A DNA stretch of 64,000 nucleotides from an uncultured Rhodospirillales bacterium (GTDB taxonomy: Bacteria > Pseudomonadota > Alphaproteobacteria > Acetobacterales > Acetobacteraceae), in contig CAIJTR010000067.1 of the NCBI GenBank assembly GCA_903823665.1, forward strand, positions 26,147-90,146. Reading direction: 5' to 3'. A program made the position numbers and the translations under genes. This document shows positions 27,177 through 36,194 of the stretch, piece by piece; the first letter of the stretch is position 1, and every line of letters begins with the position of its first letter. The notes below the pieces were generated by a model that ran no database searches, was not told the DNA's origin, and saw only the letters and a program-made list of their open reading frames with translations.

Positions 27177-27892
27177 CTGCGATGCTGCAACTCGAAGGTG
27201 TGACCGCCTATTACGGGGCCATTCAGGCGCTGAAGGGCGTTGATGTGACCGTCAATTCCGGTGAGATCGTAACGCTCATCGGTGCCAACGGTGCCGGAAA
27301 GTCCACGCTGATGATGACGATCTGCGGCAACCCGCGCGCCCGCGATGGTCGCATCACCTATGAGGGTGACGACATCACCCAAATGCCAACGCATCTGATC
27401 ATGCGCCGAGACATTGCACAGTCCCCCGAGGGTCGGCGCGTATTTCCGCGCATGACGGTCTACGAGAACCTGCTGATGGGCGGCCATGGCAGGCCCGCCG
27501 CCGAAGTCTCGCAGACAATGGAACAGATTTTCCATCTGTTCCCGCGGCTCAAGGAGCGGCTTGAACAGCGCGGCGGCACATTGTCCGGCGGGGAGCAGCA
27601 AATGCTCGCCATCGGCCGGGCGCTGATGAGCCGTCCGAAGCTGCTGCTGCTCGATGAGCCGAGCCTGGGGCTCGCCCCGCTGATCGTGAAGATGATCTTC
27701 TCGGCCATCCGCGAACTCAATCGCACCACGGGGCTCACTGTCCTGCTGGTGGAACAAAATGCGTTCCAGGCGCTGAGGCTGGCGCATCGTGGATACGTGC
27801 TGGTGAACGGCGCAATCACGATGTCCGGCACCGGCGAGGAATTGCTGACCCGGCCTGAAATTCGTGCCGCTTATCTTGAAGGTGGGCACTGA
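27173..27892 (+). CDS. livF: ABC transporter ATP-binding protein LivF
   Basis: This 239-residue protein has Walker A GANGAGKST, the signature LSGGEQQM, Walker B LLLLDEPSLGLAP and the H-loop LLVEQNAF. VAQ-like C-terminal residues (GYVLVNGAITMSGTGEELL) match LivF. It pairs with the preceding LivG. The binding-protein gene follows after 126 bp containing a small hairpin. Confidence 0.93.
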   Translation: MTAMLQLEGVTAYYGAIQALKGVDVTVNSGEIVTLIGANGAGKSTLMMTICGNPRARDGRITYEGDDITQMPTHLIMRRDIAQSPEGRRVFPRMTVYENLLMGGHGRPAAEVSQTMEQIFHLFPRLKERLEQRGGTLSGGEQQMLAIGRALMSRPKLLLLDEPSLGLAPLIVKMIFSAIRELNRTTGLTVLLVEQNAFQALRLAHRGYVLVNGAITMSGTGEELLTRPEIRAAYLEGGH

Positions 27893-27973
27893 TTGGAAGG
27901 CCGGTTTGTCTCGCATCTGCGAAGGTGTGGCGGGCTTTCCACCACACTTGCGTTGTGCCTAAGCTGCGACCTA

Positions 27974-27992
27974 GTTCCGGGGAAAACGGAAC
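27974..27992 (+). terminator. Small hairpin between livF and the binding-protein gene
   Basis: GTTCCG (27974-27979) pairs with CGGAAC (27987-27992) around a 7-base loop, followed by GTTTAATT. It may be a partial terminator or processing stem separating livHMGF from the binding-protein message. The stem has only 6 bp, so the effect is likely weak. Confidence 0.35.
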
Positions 27993-28018
27993 GTTTAATT
28001 CAGACAGGGATCAACAAT

Positions 28019-29125
28019 ATGTTCAAACGGACCCTCATTGCCGGTGTGGCTGCACTGGCCCTTGCAGGCGTGGTGGCGGCAGCCCCCGCTTCGGCTCAGA
28101 TCAAAATTGGCACCGCTGGCCCAATGACCGGCTCCAATGCCAGCTTCGGCGTGCAGCTGAAGCAGGGTGCCGAGCAGGCAGTTGCCGACATCAACGCCAA
28201 GGGCGGCGTTCTCGGCAAGCAGCTGGTGCTTTCGATCGGCGACGACGCTTGCGACCCGAAGCAGGCCGTTTCGGTTGCCAACAAATTCGCCGCTGAAAAG
28301 CTGGTGTTCGTGGCAGGCCATTTCTGCTCGTCAAGCTCGATCCCGGCCAGCAAGGTCTACACCGAAGAGGGCATCCTGCAGATGACCCCGGCCTCGACCA
28401 ACCCGAAATTCACCGATGAGGGCAGCTGGAACACGTTCCGCGACGTCGGTCGTGACGACCAGCAGGGTGCCGTCGCCGGCGCTTACCTCGCCAAGGAATT
28501 CAAGGGCCGCAAGATCGCGATCCTGCATGACAACTCCGCCTACGGCAAAGGCCTGGCCGACGAGACCAAGAAGAACCTGAACAAGGCCGGTGTGACTGAA
28601 GCCCTCTACTCGGCCTATGTCCCCGGTGAGAAGGACTACTCGGCCATCGTTTCGCGCTTGAAGCAGGCCGGTATCGACGTGATCTACATCGGTGGCTACC
28701 ACACCGAAACCGCGCTGATCATCAAGCAGGCCAAAGAGCAGGGGATGAATGCCACGTTCATGGGTGGCGACGCTCTGGTGACCACCGAGTTCTGGCAGGC
28801 AACCGGCCCGGCCGGCGAAGGCACGATCATGACCTTCCCATCTGACCCGCGCGCCCGTGCGACTGCGAAGGCGGTTGTCGCCGAGTTCAAGGCGAAGAAC
28901 TTCGACCCAGAGGGCTACACCCTCTACGCCTACGCTGCGATCCAGATCTGGGCTGAGGCTGCCACCAAGGCTGGCACCACCGATCCGCATAAGGTGGCTG
29001 ACGCTCTGAAGGCTGGCACCTGGGACAGCGTCCTCGGCAAGATCAGCTACGACAAGAAGGGCGACGTGACCGTGTCTGACTACGTGTTCTACATCTGGCA
29101 CAACGGCAACTACGCTCAGATGTAA
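28019..29125 (+). CDS. livK: Branched-chain amino acid-type ABC substrate-binding protein
   Basis: The 368-residue periplasmic protein has a Sec signal peptide (FKRTLIAGVAALALAGVVAA ending ASAQ) and the LivJ/LivK fold: IKIGTAGPMTGSNASFG, VSVANKFAAEKLVFVAGHFC, VYTEEGILQMTPAST, AILHDNSAYGKGLADE. This is a close match to the true leucine/branched-chain group, more so than the binding protein of the first cluster. The start at 28019 has AGGGA 7-11 bases upstream; the frame's TTG at 27893 is rejected. It is the last gene of the second Liv importer and is followed by a strong terminator. Confidence 0.9.
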   Translation: MFKRTLIAGVAALALAGVVAAAPASAQIKIGTAGPMTGSNASFGVQLKQGAEQAVADINAKGGVLGKQLVLSIGDDACDPKQAVSVANKFAAEKLVFVAGHFCSSSSIPASKVYTEEGILQMTPASTNPKFTDEGSWNTFRDVGRDDQQGAVAGAYLAKEFKGRKIAILHDNSAYGKGLADETKKNLNKAGVTEALYSAYVPGEKDYSAIVSRLKQAGIDVIYIGGYHTETALIIKQAKEQGMNATFMGGDALVTTEFWQATGPAGEGTIMTFPSDPRARATAKAVVAEFKAKNFDPEGYTLYAYAAIQIWAEAATKAGTTDPHKVADALKAGTWDSVLGKISYDKKGDVTVSDYVFYIWHNGNYAQM

Positions 29126-29150
29126 TATCGGCTTACATTGAAAGCTGATG

Positions 29151-29190
29151 TCGCGGCCCGGGAGCTTGCTTCCGGGCCGCGATGCGTTTT
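29151..29190 (+). terminator. Intrinsic terminator after livK
   Basis: An 11-bp stem (29151-29161 with 29172-29182, GC-rich) encloses a 10-base loop, followed by TGCGTTTT. The T-run is short but the stem is strong. It ends the livHMGFK operon 26 bases after the stop. The frame's first ATG at 29182 lies in the stem, supporting the later start of the next gene. Confidence 0.75.
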
Positions 29191-29217
29191 GACTGGCGCA
29201 ATGTTGTGGAGGTGCTG

Positions 29218-30624
29218 ATGTCCGACGCCGTGATCGCCCATCTGGCCATCGAGCGGGATGCCATTCTGCAACGACTGCTCGCGCTCATCCGCATTCCCAG
29301 CGTCTCCACCGACCCTGCCTATGCGCCGCATATGAATGCCGCACGCGAGATGCTGATGCAGCGGCTGCGGGATCTCGGCTTGGACGATGTCCAATTGCTC
29401 GACAGCGGCGAGAGCTTTGGCCAACCCGCCATTTACGCCAGCTGGATGGGCTCTCCCGGCAAGCCAACAATCATCGTCTATGGCCATTACGACGTGCAGC
29501 CGCCCGATCCGCTGGAACTTTGGCACACCCCGCCCTTCGAGCCGACCATCCGCGATGGCCGCATTTATGGCCGAGGTGCGTCAGACGTGAAGGGCTCGAC
29601 CACCATCGCCATCGAGGTGATCGGCGCGTTTCTGGCGGTGGAGGGCAAGTGCCCCGTCAACATCAAATTCTTCCTGGAAGGTGAGGAGGAGATCGGCAGT
29701 CCCAGCCTGCGCTCCATCGTGGCGCGGCACCGGGACAAGCTGGATGCCGATGCCATGCTGTCGGCTGACGGCGGCAAGGCCAGCACCGTTGTGCCGACGG
29801 TGGGGATTGGCGGGCGTGGCATCACCGGCCTGCAGATCACACTGCGCACCGGCACCAAGGATGGCCACTCTGGTCGCTACGGCGGTGCCGCGCGCAATGC
29901 TCTGCGCGAGATGGCGGCGCTGATCGCAGGCCTTCATGACGATCAGGGCCGCATTCTCGTCGCCGGCTTCGGCGATGACGCCATGCCGATCAGCAATGCA
30001 GCGCGCGTGGCCGCGGCCGCGGTGCCGTTCGATGAGCCTGAATTCTTCGCCAATATCGGTGGCACCCGCTGGGGTGATCCTTCCTATACCGTCAAGGAAC
30101 TCACGACGCTGCGCCCGACCATCGAGCTAAACGGCATGTGGGGCGGCTACACCGGCGAGGGCAGCAAGACCGTGCTTCCGGCGGAGGCCCACGCCAAAAT
30201 CACCATGCGGCTGTCACCCGGCATGTCTCCTGCCAAGGCCACCGAGGCGCTGGTGGCACATTTGCGTTCGCATGTGCCAAAAGGCGTTGAGCTGGAAATC
30301 AAGGGCGAAATGGGCGGTACTCCGGCCAATAGCCTGCCGGAAGATCACCCTATGCTGGCAGCCGCACTCGGCGTTCTCCAGCGCGTGCACGGCCAGCAGG
30401 CCTACCCCGCCCGCGCTGGCGGCAGCATCCCGATCACGGCGATCTTCAAGGAACTGCTCGGCCTCGACACCATGACGTTCGGCCTCGCCATGCCCGACGA
30501 GGACGTGCACGCGCCCAACGAGTTCTTCCGTCTGGCTTCGTTCGATGAAGGCTTGCGGACGTGGCCGATGCTATTGAGCGAGTTGGGCGCACTGAAGAAG
30601 GCAGATTTTCCAACCACTTCATAA
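29218..30624 (+). CDS. M20 family metallopeptidase (dipeptidase)
   Basis: The protein has 468 residues, as usual for M20 dipeptidases (PepV/CNDP-like). GHYDVQP holds metal-ligand His and Asp, GRGASDVKG the bridging Asp, EGEEEIGS the catalytic Glu plus a ligand Glu, and DEDVHAPNEFF the final His. A dimerisation domain lies in the middle (GRYGGAARNAL). It should cleave dipeptides or related amides with Zn in the cytoplasm. I start at 29218, where GTGGAGGTG precedes the ATG; the ATG at 29182 falls in the upstream terminator. Substrate peptides imported by Liv-type systems are conceivable only as inference. Confidence 0.88.
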   Translation: MSDAVIAHLAIERDAILQRLLALIRIPSVSTDPAYAPHMNAAREMLMQRLRDLGLDDVQLLDSGESFGQPAIYASWMGSPGKPTIIVYGHYDVQPPDPLELWHTPPFEPTIRDGRIYGRGASDVKGSTTIAIEVIGAFLAVEGKCPVNIKFFLEGEEEIGSPSLRSIVARHRDKLDADAMLSADGGKASTVVPTVGIGGRGITGLQITLRTGTKDGHSGRYGGAARNALREMAALIAGLHDDQGRILVAGFGDDAMPISNAARVAAAAVPFDEPEFFANIGGTRWGDPSYTVKELTTLRPTIELNGMWGGYTGEGSKTVLPAEAHAKITMRLSPGMSPAKATEALVAHLRSHVPKGVELEIKGEMGGTPANSLPEDHPMLAAALGVLQRVHGQQAYPARAGGSIPITAIFKELLGLDTMTFGLAMPDEDVHAPNEFFRLASFDEGLRTWPMLLSELGALKKADFPTTS

Positions 30625-30648
30625 CAGCGCGCGCTTCGATATCGAGTA

Positions 30649-31770
30649 TCACGGCAGTGGCTGGGCAAGCTTATGGCCCGCAGCCAAGCCGAAATATGTG
30701 GCGAACACCCTCTGCAAATATCGCTGCGCCGGTCGCTCGATGACCGCAAATGAGACCGCCGATACGGCGAGCACGACAACCATCAGCAGAATGTGCGCAA
30801 CAAGCCATGGCTGCCAGATGTCCAGCCGCTCCATCAACGCTGTGATGCCCGGTGCCAACTGAAGCATCGGGATATGCCACAAGTATAACGAGAACGAGAT
30901 CATCCCAAGCCAGCGCGGCACAGGCGATGCAAACCCGGCGGCCACAATCGAACGCTCATAGGAGAAGCCGACAACAAGGCCGCAACTCAGCAACAGAAAA
31001 CACATGTCCCACCTTTGGGAGAGCGTAATGGCTGACATCAGTAAAACTGCTGGGAGCAACACGCGGTCTGATCCCAGCCATGCCGAACCGGGCACATCGC
31101 GGCGCACCCGCCAGCAGAACATGCCGAACATGAACTCACTGGTGCAGCGCACGATCGAGCCGGGATAGGAATACCAGGTCAACGCGCCAAACATCGGCGG
31201 ATCATCCGGTGCGTCGCCGTTGTGCAAGGCCGCGAAAAGCAACAAGCAAGCCACAGTCACTGACACCGCCACCACGCTGCGCCGCATCGGGCCACGAATG
31301 AACAGCGCGGCGAAGACCGGGAACAGCAGATTGGCCGCCCATTCCGTGCTGATCGACCAGCTGACCGCATTCAGTCCGTCATACGGCCCACCCCAGGACT
31401 GCGCCATAAACGCGTTGGTCAGCAGCATCGGGGCGGAGATCACGGGCGATCCCCAGACGTCGATCCCAGTCACCACCAACAGCAGGCAGACGAGCGAACT
31501 GATAAAATAGATGGGGTATATCCGCGCCAGTCGTCGCCATAAAAACCGTGCAACCTCGCGCACTCCGAACGTCTGGCGGAAATCAGCATCATGGCTGCGT
31601 GCCAGCACGAAGCCGCTGAGCACCATGAAGATATCAACTGCGAGATACATGTGCTCGACCACGTCGCGCACAGTCTGACTGGCCGGGCCATCGCCAATGT
31701 AATGGCCGATCATCACCCAAATCGCGGCAAGCCCTCGCAGGCCCGTCAGCGAACGAATTTCAGATCGCAT
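30649..31770 (-). CDS. Acyltransferase 3 family membrane protein
   Basis: The 373-residue integral membrane protein has about ten helices and the OafA/YrhL-type N-terminus LTGLRGLAAIWVMIGHYIGD, whose His is the likely catalytic residue. Members O-acetylate or acylate cell-surface sugars. It begins 6 bp after the stop of the DUF5691-like gene, so the two may be one operon. It is convergent with the M20 peptidase, with 24 bp between stops. The acceptor is unknown. Confidence 0.85.
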   Translation of the reverse strand: MRSEIRSLTGLRGLAAIWVMIGHYIGDGPASQTVRDVVEHMYLAVDIFMVLSGFVLARSHDADFRQTFGVREVARFLWRRLARIYPIYFISSLVCLLLVVTGIDVWGSPVISAPMLLTNAFMAQSWGGPYDGLNAVSWSISTEWAANLLFPVFAALFIRGPMRRSVVAVSVTVACLLLFAALHNGDAPDDPPMFGALTWYSYPGSIVRCTSEFMFGMFCWRVRRDVPGSAWLGSDRVLLPAVLLMSAITLSQRWDMCFLLLSCGLVVGFSYERSIVAAGFASPVPRWLGMISFSLYLWHIPMLQLAPGITALMERLDIWQPWLVAHILLMVVVLAVSAVSFAVIERPAQRYLQRVFATYFGLAAGHKLAQPLP

Positions 31771-31776
31771 ACGCTA

Positions 31777-33057
31777 TCAAAGGGCCAAGTTGAACTTCAG
31801 CATGGTCAGGCGGGGATTATCGGGCGACATGCCAAGTGAGAGCGCCTTCTCCACAACATGCGCTGCGCACTCCTTGTTGATGCAGAACGCCACCGCGCGC
31901 AACGGGTCATAGGAGGTGTTCACCGGCAGCTTGCCGGTTTCGAGTTCCCTGAGCACCGATTCTTCAACGGCCTGATAACTGAGCATCTCTCGCATCTGGG
32001 CCGCATCGAGTGTGCCTCTATCAGGCCCTAGAAATTCTGCCACGCTGTGCCAGTAATGCGACTTAAACTGTGCCTGCAATGCGCGATCCCGCAGCGCAGG
32101 GGACAAGCCGTTGAACAAAGCCAACGAAATGTTGGACGGATCAACATGCTCCAGCAGGCGGTTCGCAAGGATGGATCGCACCTCTACACTTGCGGTCATC
32201 GTCGCCAGCTGTAGCAGCTGCGATCCGGCGGGGTTCGTGATCTCAATACGATCCGCCAGTGCCTCCGGGCTCAGGCCCAGTGCCGCAGCCATGGCATCAT
32301 AATTGGTGCAGCTCCAATTCGCCCAGAACGGAAATGTATGCGGCTCTGGCGGATGGAGGTATGCAACGCTGCTGTCCGTGACCGTGATATGTTTTGCAAG
32401 TTCCGCGGCATGGGCTTCCTCGGTCTCCAACCCATGCATCTCGTCGAGTTGCTTGCGCGCGGCGGCTCTAACCTCGGCTGACCGGTCGTCCAGAAAAAAC
32501 TTCACGAGGGGCACCTGCTTCGGATAGGTGCCGTTAAAGGACGGCTGCGAATTGATCTGCGACAACAACGCCAGCCGGGTGGAGGCGCGCCGAGACGGTC
32601 CCACCTGCTTCAGCAATTCAAACGCCGCATGCTGATCGCTGCGCACAAGTTTACGGAACGCCCGCACCCGCGTCGCGGGCAGCCAGCGGTTCCAGTTTTC
32701 CTCCGTCAGCGTGTTCCCCTCGTGGAAAGGGGTCAGCTCCTGTTCCGACAACCAATCCACCCAAGGCTGATAAAGCGGCAAATGCTGGCCCGGCATCTTG
32801 AAATGCGGAACCCAATCAGCGGGATGCGCTGAAAATCCGCGCGCCTCCGACAATTCGAGGAAATCCTCCACCGCCCCGTTGCCGGGCGGCGTTTCATAGT
32901 CCAGCACCGCCCGAAATGCAGCACGCGCGGCGTCGTTCATGGGCGGAAGCTTCAGCGGCGGAAGCTCGTGTTGCAGCGCCGCATCCGCTCGATAGATCTC
33001 GCAGTTGCCGTATTCCTGGTGCCAGAACTTGGTCTCTATGATCGTCCCTTGGGGCAT
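31777..33057 (-). CDS. DUF5691-like helical repeat protein
   Basis: I did not find an enzyme motif. The 426-residue protein from the chosen start is soluble and rich in alpha-helical pairs. VPLVKFFLDDRSAEVRAAAR with the preceding RLALLSQINSQ recalls HEAT-like repeats and the DUF5691 family; this assignment is from memory and moderate. Cysteines are sparse, with CINKECAAHV near the C-terminus. The start at 33057 has AGGAT before it; the frame also opens at 33165, closer to tRNA-Arg, but that N-terminus is poor. In many bacteria DUF5691 genes sit with SWIM-zinc-finger, MoxR and VWA genes; none are here. Confidence 0.55.
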   Translation of the reverse strand: MPQGTIIETKFWHQEYGNCEIYRADAALQHELPPLKLPPMNDAARAAFRAVLDYETPPGNGAVEDFLELSEARGFSAHPADWVPHFKMPGQHLPLYQPWVDWLSEQELTPFHEGNTLTEENWNRWLPATRVRAFRKLVRSDQHAAFELLKQVGPSRRASTRLALLSQINSQPSFNGTYPKQVPLVKFFLDDRSAEVRAAARKQLDEMHGLETEEAHAAELAKHITVTDSSVAYLHPPEPHTFPFWANWSCTNYDAMAAALGLSPEALADRIEITNPAGSQLLQLATMTASVEVRSILANRLLEHVDPSNISLALFNGLSPALRDRALQAQFKSHYWHSVAEFLGPDRGTLDAAQMREMLSYQAVEESVLRELETGKLPVNTSYDPLRAVAFCINKECAAHVVEKALSLGMSPDNPRLTMLKFNLAL

Positions 33058-33217
33058 CCGTTTAAATCCTATCTGCTTCAGCCGAATTTGAAGCCGACGG
33101 ATCAAAGAGGATATCAGCAATGCACCACACCCCGCTGGACGGCTTGCGAAACGTCGCCGAACCATCAGAGTCAGTCAATACGGCTGCGTTCAGATTGCCA
33201 AGGTTCTGCGATGCGTC

Positions 33218-33294
33218 TGGCGCGCCCTACAGGATTCGAACCTGTGACCCACAGCTTAGAAGGCTGTTGCTCTATCCAACTGAGCTAAGGGCGC
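33218..33294 (-). tRNA. tRNA-Arg (anticodon TCT)
   Basis: The minus strand folds as a 77-nt tRNA including an encoded CCA. The acceptor arms GCGCCCT and AGGGCGC pair fully, the D-arm is AGCTCAGTTGGATAGAGCA, the anticodon loop CTTCTAA gives TCT, and the T-arm has GGTTCGAATCC. It reads AGA codons. It lies between the complex I accessory gene and the DUF5691-like gene. Confidence 0.97.
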
Positions 33295-33312
33295 TCCGTT
33301 CCCAACTATAAG

Positions 33313-33621
33313 TCAATGCGTCCAGTTTTCCGACCGGCCGAATTTGAAATTGTCAGAATAGGATTTCGGCTTGATGCGGCGGGTGTGGGGCAGCTCGACG
33401 TCATACGCGATGCCCTCGCGTTCGGCATACGCGATAGCCTCCTCGCGCGAGTCGAAATGCAGGCGCACCTGGGCCTGGGTGTCAGCGCTGCCGATCCAGC
33501 CCATCAGCGGGTCCGCCACGCGCTTTTCGGCCGGCGCATAATCGAGCACCCAGTCCTGACCGGCCTGACCTGATTGCATGGCGGTTTTGGGTTTGCGGTA
33601 GATGCGTGCGCGTGACGGCAT
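33313..33621 (-). CDS. ETC complex I subunit (NDUFS4-like, 18-kDa family)
   Basis: The 102-residue protein matches the ETC_C1_NDUFS4 family by ARIYRKPKTAMQSG at the start and a C-terminal RIKPKSYSDNFKFGR, the most conserved block. This accessory subunit stabilises the matrix/cytoplasmic arm of NADH:ubiquinone oxidoreductase in alphaproteobacteria and mitochondria. The start at 33621 has GAGGA upstream; the longer frame to 33720 runs through tRNA-Pro and is rejected. It is flanked by two tRNA genes on the same strand. Confidence 0.9.
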   Translation of the reverse strand: MPSRARIYRKPKTAMQSGQAGQDWVLDYAPAEKRVADPLMGWIGSADTQAQVRLHFDSREEAIAYAEREGIAYDVELPHTRRIKPKSYSDNFKFGRSENWTH

Positions 33622-33649
33622 GAACCGGAGTCCTCGGCTGTAAAGAGAG

Positions 33650-33726
<77 letters not shown>

Positions 33727-33767
33727 ACACCGGGCGGAACCTAGAAGTGCTCGGCGGGAAGCGCAAG

Positions 33768-34256
33768 CTATGATGCGTTGTTGAAAATGCGGTTCTGCAC
33801 CTTGTCGCCAACACGGATGTCGAGCTTCTCAGCCGTGCCGGCCGCAATCTCCAAGGTGGCACGGACAACACCGGCGCTTGAGACAACCGCCAGGCTCTGC
33901 GGAACGGTGTGCTCAGCGATGTGGTGAATGCTGCCGTCGGCGTTGATGAACAGCATATCAAGCGGGGCCAGCGTGTTCTTCATCCACATATCGCTGGTCC
34001 GCGCCGCCCCCCAGTCGAACAGCATTCCGGTGCCCTCGGCGACGGTGGGGCGGAACATCAGCCCCTGCTCCTGCTGCGCGGGCGTGATTGCCATCTCGAC
34101 GGTGAATTCGTGCTTTACGTTGTCATGCGTGGTGATGACGAGCTTCTCAGTTGGCAGCGTCGGCTGCGGGCCGGTCGGGTTGATCAGCTGCGCCCAGGCT
34201 TGAGGCAGAATGGCGGTGGCGGCAATGCCGGCGAGCAGGAAGCGGCGGGTGATCAT
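33768..34256 (-). CDS. DUF192 family exported protein
   Basis: This 162-residue protein has an N-terminal signal with a twin-arginine-like start ([20 protein letters not shown]), then the DUF192 core: [39 protein letters not shown] and the C-terminal G(D)KV loop. The function of DUF192 is not established. Its start overlaps the stop of the deacetylase-like gene (ATGA). A periplasmic location is predicted. Confidence 0.88.
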   Translation of the reverse strand: MITRRFLLAGIAATAILPQAWAQLINPTGPQPTLPTEKLVITTHDNVKHEFTVEMAITPAQQEQGLMFRPTVAEGTGMLFDWGAARTSDMWMKNTLAPLDMLFINADGSIHHIAEHTVPQSLAVVSSAGVVRATLEIAAGTAEKLDIRVGDKVQNRIFNNAS

Positions 34257-35395
34257 GGCAAAACCTCGCGGGAATGAAGCAGTACCAGCTCGTCAATCTC
34301 CACCCGGACTGGCCCCTCACGCGGCGCATCGCGCAACGTGGTGAACCAATGCTCCGGCGGATTGCGGCCAGCAGCGCGGTTATAGACCAGGGCGCGCAGC
34401 GTTGTCTCGGCAGCAGGCGTGGTGCGGGCGGGAATGGGAATGTCGTTCAACGTGGCCCAAATCCCCGCCCAGCAACGCGCCACCGTATAGGGATTATATC
34501 CACCACCGCCGACAACCACGAGACGGGGCGCGAGTGGGCGGATGGCGGTCACCACCTCCCAATAGGCGTTGTTCGAAAGGCTGAGTTTGGCGAGCGGGTC
34601 CTCCTCCAGCGCATCAGCCCCGGATTGCAGCAGGATGGCTTGCGGGGCGAACCCCTCGATCAACGGCAGAACCGCGCGCTGCATGAGGTGCCGCATCTCG
34701 CTGTCATTGAACCCGACGGGCACCGGAAAATTCCGCGCCATCCCCCCTGCCCGGTCCTCCGCCTGCCCGGTTCCCGGCCAACGCCCCGATTCGTGGATGC
34801 TTATCGTCAGCACCCGTGGCTCGCACGCAAACGCATCCTGCACGCCATCGCCGTGATGAGCGTCAATGTCGAGATAGACGATCCGCTCCACCCCCTGATC
34901 AAGCCATTGCATGATGCCAAGCACCGGGTCGTTGAGGTAGCAAAACCCGCTGGCCCGGTCCGGCCTGCCATGATGTGTGCCGCCACCGGGGCAATGCACG
35001 ACGCCGCCCTCCGCCGTCAGCCGAGCAGCCAGCATCACCCCGCCCGCAGAAGTGGCAGGCCTGCTGAACACCTCGCGGTAAACCGGGTTGCCCTCCGCCC
35101 CAATTTTGAAGCGAGCACGCACCTCATCACTCACCGTCTGCTCACGCTCGGCGGCCTGAAGTGCCGCGAGGTAATCCACCGTGTGAAAACGCAGCAGCTC
35201 ATTGATCCCGGCCATGGGGGCTGTGCGAAGCTGTGCCTCGTCCAGCCAGCCCATGGCGCGGATCAGATCGGTGCAGCTCGAAACCCGCGGAATCGCCAGC
35301 GGGTGTTTCGGGCCGTAGGTGGAGCCGCGATAAATCTCGCTGCCGATATAGACCGGCCGCGAAACCCCATCAGCCACGCGACATATAGCCGCCAT
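34253..35395 (-). CDS. Histone deacetylase-like amidohydrolase (AcuC/HDAC family)
   Basis: From the ATG the protein has 380 residues with the arginase/deacetylase fold. CPGGGTHHGRPDRASGFCYL carries the paired catalytic His residues, IVYLDIDAHHGDGVQDAF the zinc-binding Asp and His, and LVVVGGGGYNPYTVAR the active-site Gly-Tyr region. Bacterial members deacetylate polyamines, acetoin-pathway proteins or other acetyl amides. An alternative GTG start at 35377 inside the upstream SDR stop region is also possible; neither has a clear ribosome site. It overlaps the SDR gene by 26 bp with the ATG choice. Confidence 0.86.
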   Translation of the reverse strand: MAAICRVADGVSRPVYIGSEIYRGSTYGPKHPLAIPRVSSCTDLIRAMGWLDEAQLRTAPMAGINELLRFHTVDYLAALQAAEREQTVSDEVRARFKIGAEGNPVYREVFSRPATSAGGVMLAARLTAEGGVVHCPGGGTHHGRPDRASGFCYLNDPVLGIMQWLDQGVERIVYLDIDAHHGDGVQDAFACEPRVLTISIHESGRWPGTGQAEDRAGGMARNFPVPVGFNDSEMRHLMQRAVLPLIEGFAPQAILLQSGADALEEDPLAKLSLSNNAYWEVVTAIRPLAPRLVVVGGGGYNPYTVARCWAGIWATLNDIPIPARTTPAAETTLRALVYNRAAGRNPPEHWFTTLRDAPREGPVRVEIDELVLLHSREVLP

Positions 35396-36125
35396 CAACC
35401 GGAATCGCGGCACCGTTGACGAAGTCCGACGCTTTCGACGCCAGGAACACGGCGGTGCCAGCGAGATCCGCGGGAACGCCCCAGCGGGCAATCGGGGTGC
35501 GGGCCATCACAATCTCGTTCAGCCCGGGAACCTGTGCGCGCGCCCCATCCGTCATCTCCGTGGTGATCCAGCCCGGCAGGATGGAATTCACCTGAATGTT
35601 GTCCACCGCCCAGGCAGTCGCCAGCGCCTTGGAGAGGTTCATGATGGCGGCCTTGCTGGCGGCATAGGGGGCTGCGTAAGGCGAGCCAAAATTCGACATC
35701 ACCGAACCGATATTGATGATCTTGCCATACCCAAGCGCCTTCATGCCGGGATAGACCGCCTGGCAGGCAAAGAACGCCGCGTTCACATTGGTGTCCATCA
35801 CCATGTTCCACTCGGCTTCCGTCAGATCCTGCGGCGGCTTGCGCACGGTGGTGCCGGCGTTGTTGATGAGAATGCCGACAGGGCCGAGCTTCGCCGTCAC
35901 ATCCGCCACCAATTTGGCGCAGGTGGCCTTCGTGGACAGATCAGCCTCGACAAAGATCGCATCCGGCCCGAGCGCTTCCAATGCGGCCTTTGCCTTGTTG
36001 GCATTGCGCCCGGCAATGGCGATTCGGGCCCCTGCATCACGCAGCCCGATGGCCATGCCAAGGCCAATGCCCCCGTTGCCGCCGGTGATAAGGGCCACGC
36101 GGCCGGTGAGATCGAAGGGGGACAT
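35370..36125 (-). CDS. SDR family oxidoreductase (gluconate dehydrogenase-like)
   Basis: This 251-residue classical SDR has TGGNGGIG near residue 13, NNAGTT, a serine in GSVMSNFG and YAASKAA with the catalytic Tyr and Lys. The C-terminus ends in IPVDGGYMSRG. Start 36125 has GGAGCC upstream. The N-terminus FDLTGRVALITGG is common in gluconate 5-dehydrogenase and 2-deoxy-D-gluconate dehydrogenase types, but the substrate is not fixed. It is the first gene of the three-gene operon with the deacetylase and DUF192 genes. Confidence 0.88.
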   Translation of the reverse strand: MSPFDLTGRVALITGGNGGIGLGMAIGLRDAGARIAIAGRNANKAKAALEALGPDAIFVEADLSTKATCAKLVADVTAKLGPVGILINNAGTTVRKPPQDLTEAEWNMVMDTNVNAAFFACQAVYPGMKALGYGKIINIGSVMSNFGSPYAAPYAASKAAIMNLSKALATAWAVDNIQVNSILPGWITTEMTDGARAQVPGLNEIVMARTPIARWGVPADLAGTAVFLASKASDFVNGAAIPVDGGYMSRG

Positions 36126-36194
36126 AGCATAGGCTCCAAAGTTGACGGATGACAGGCGTGCGGGGAGTTTAGGCACAGACAGCGGGGCGCACCA

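Noticed and set aside
30625..33294. tRNA-Arg as attachment site of an integrated island with the acyltransferase and DUF5691-like genes
   Set aside because: No copy of the tRNA 3' end was found near 30625-30650 and no integrase is present, although the position is typical for islands.
34274..35419. 381-residue plus-strand frame opposite the deacetylase-like gene
   Set aside because: The HDAC catalytic motifs are on the minus strand; this is a shadow.
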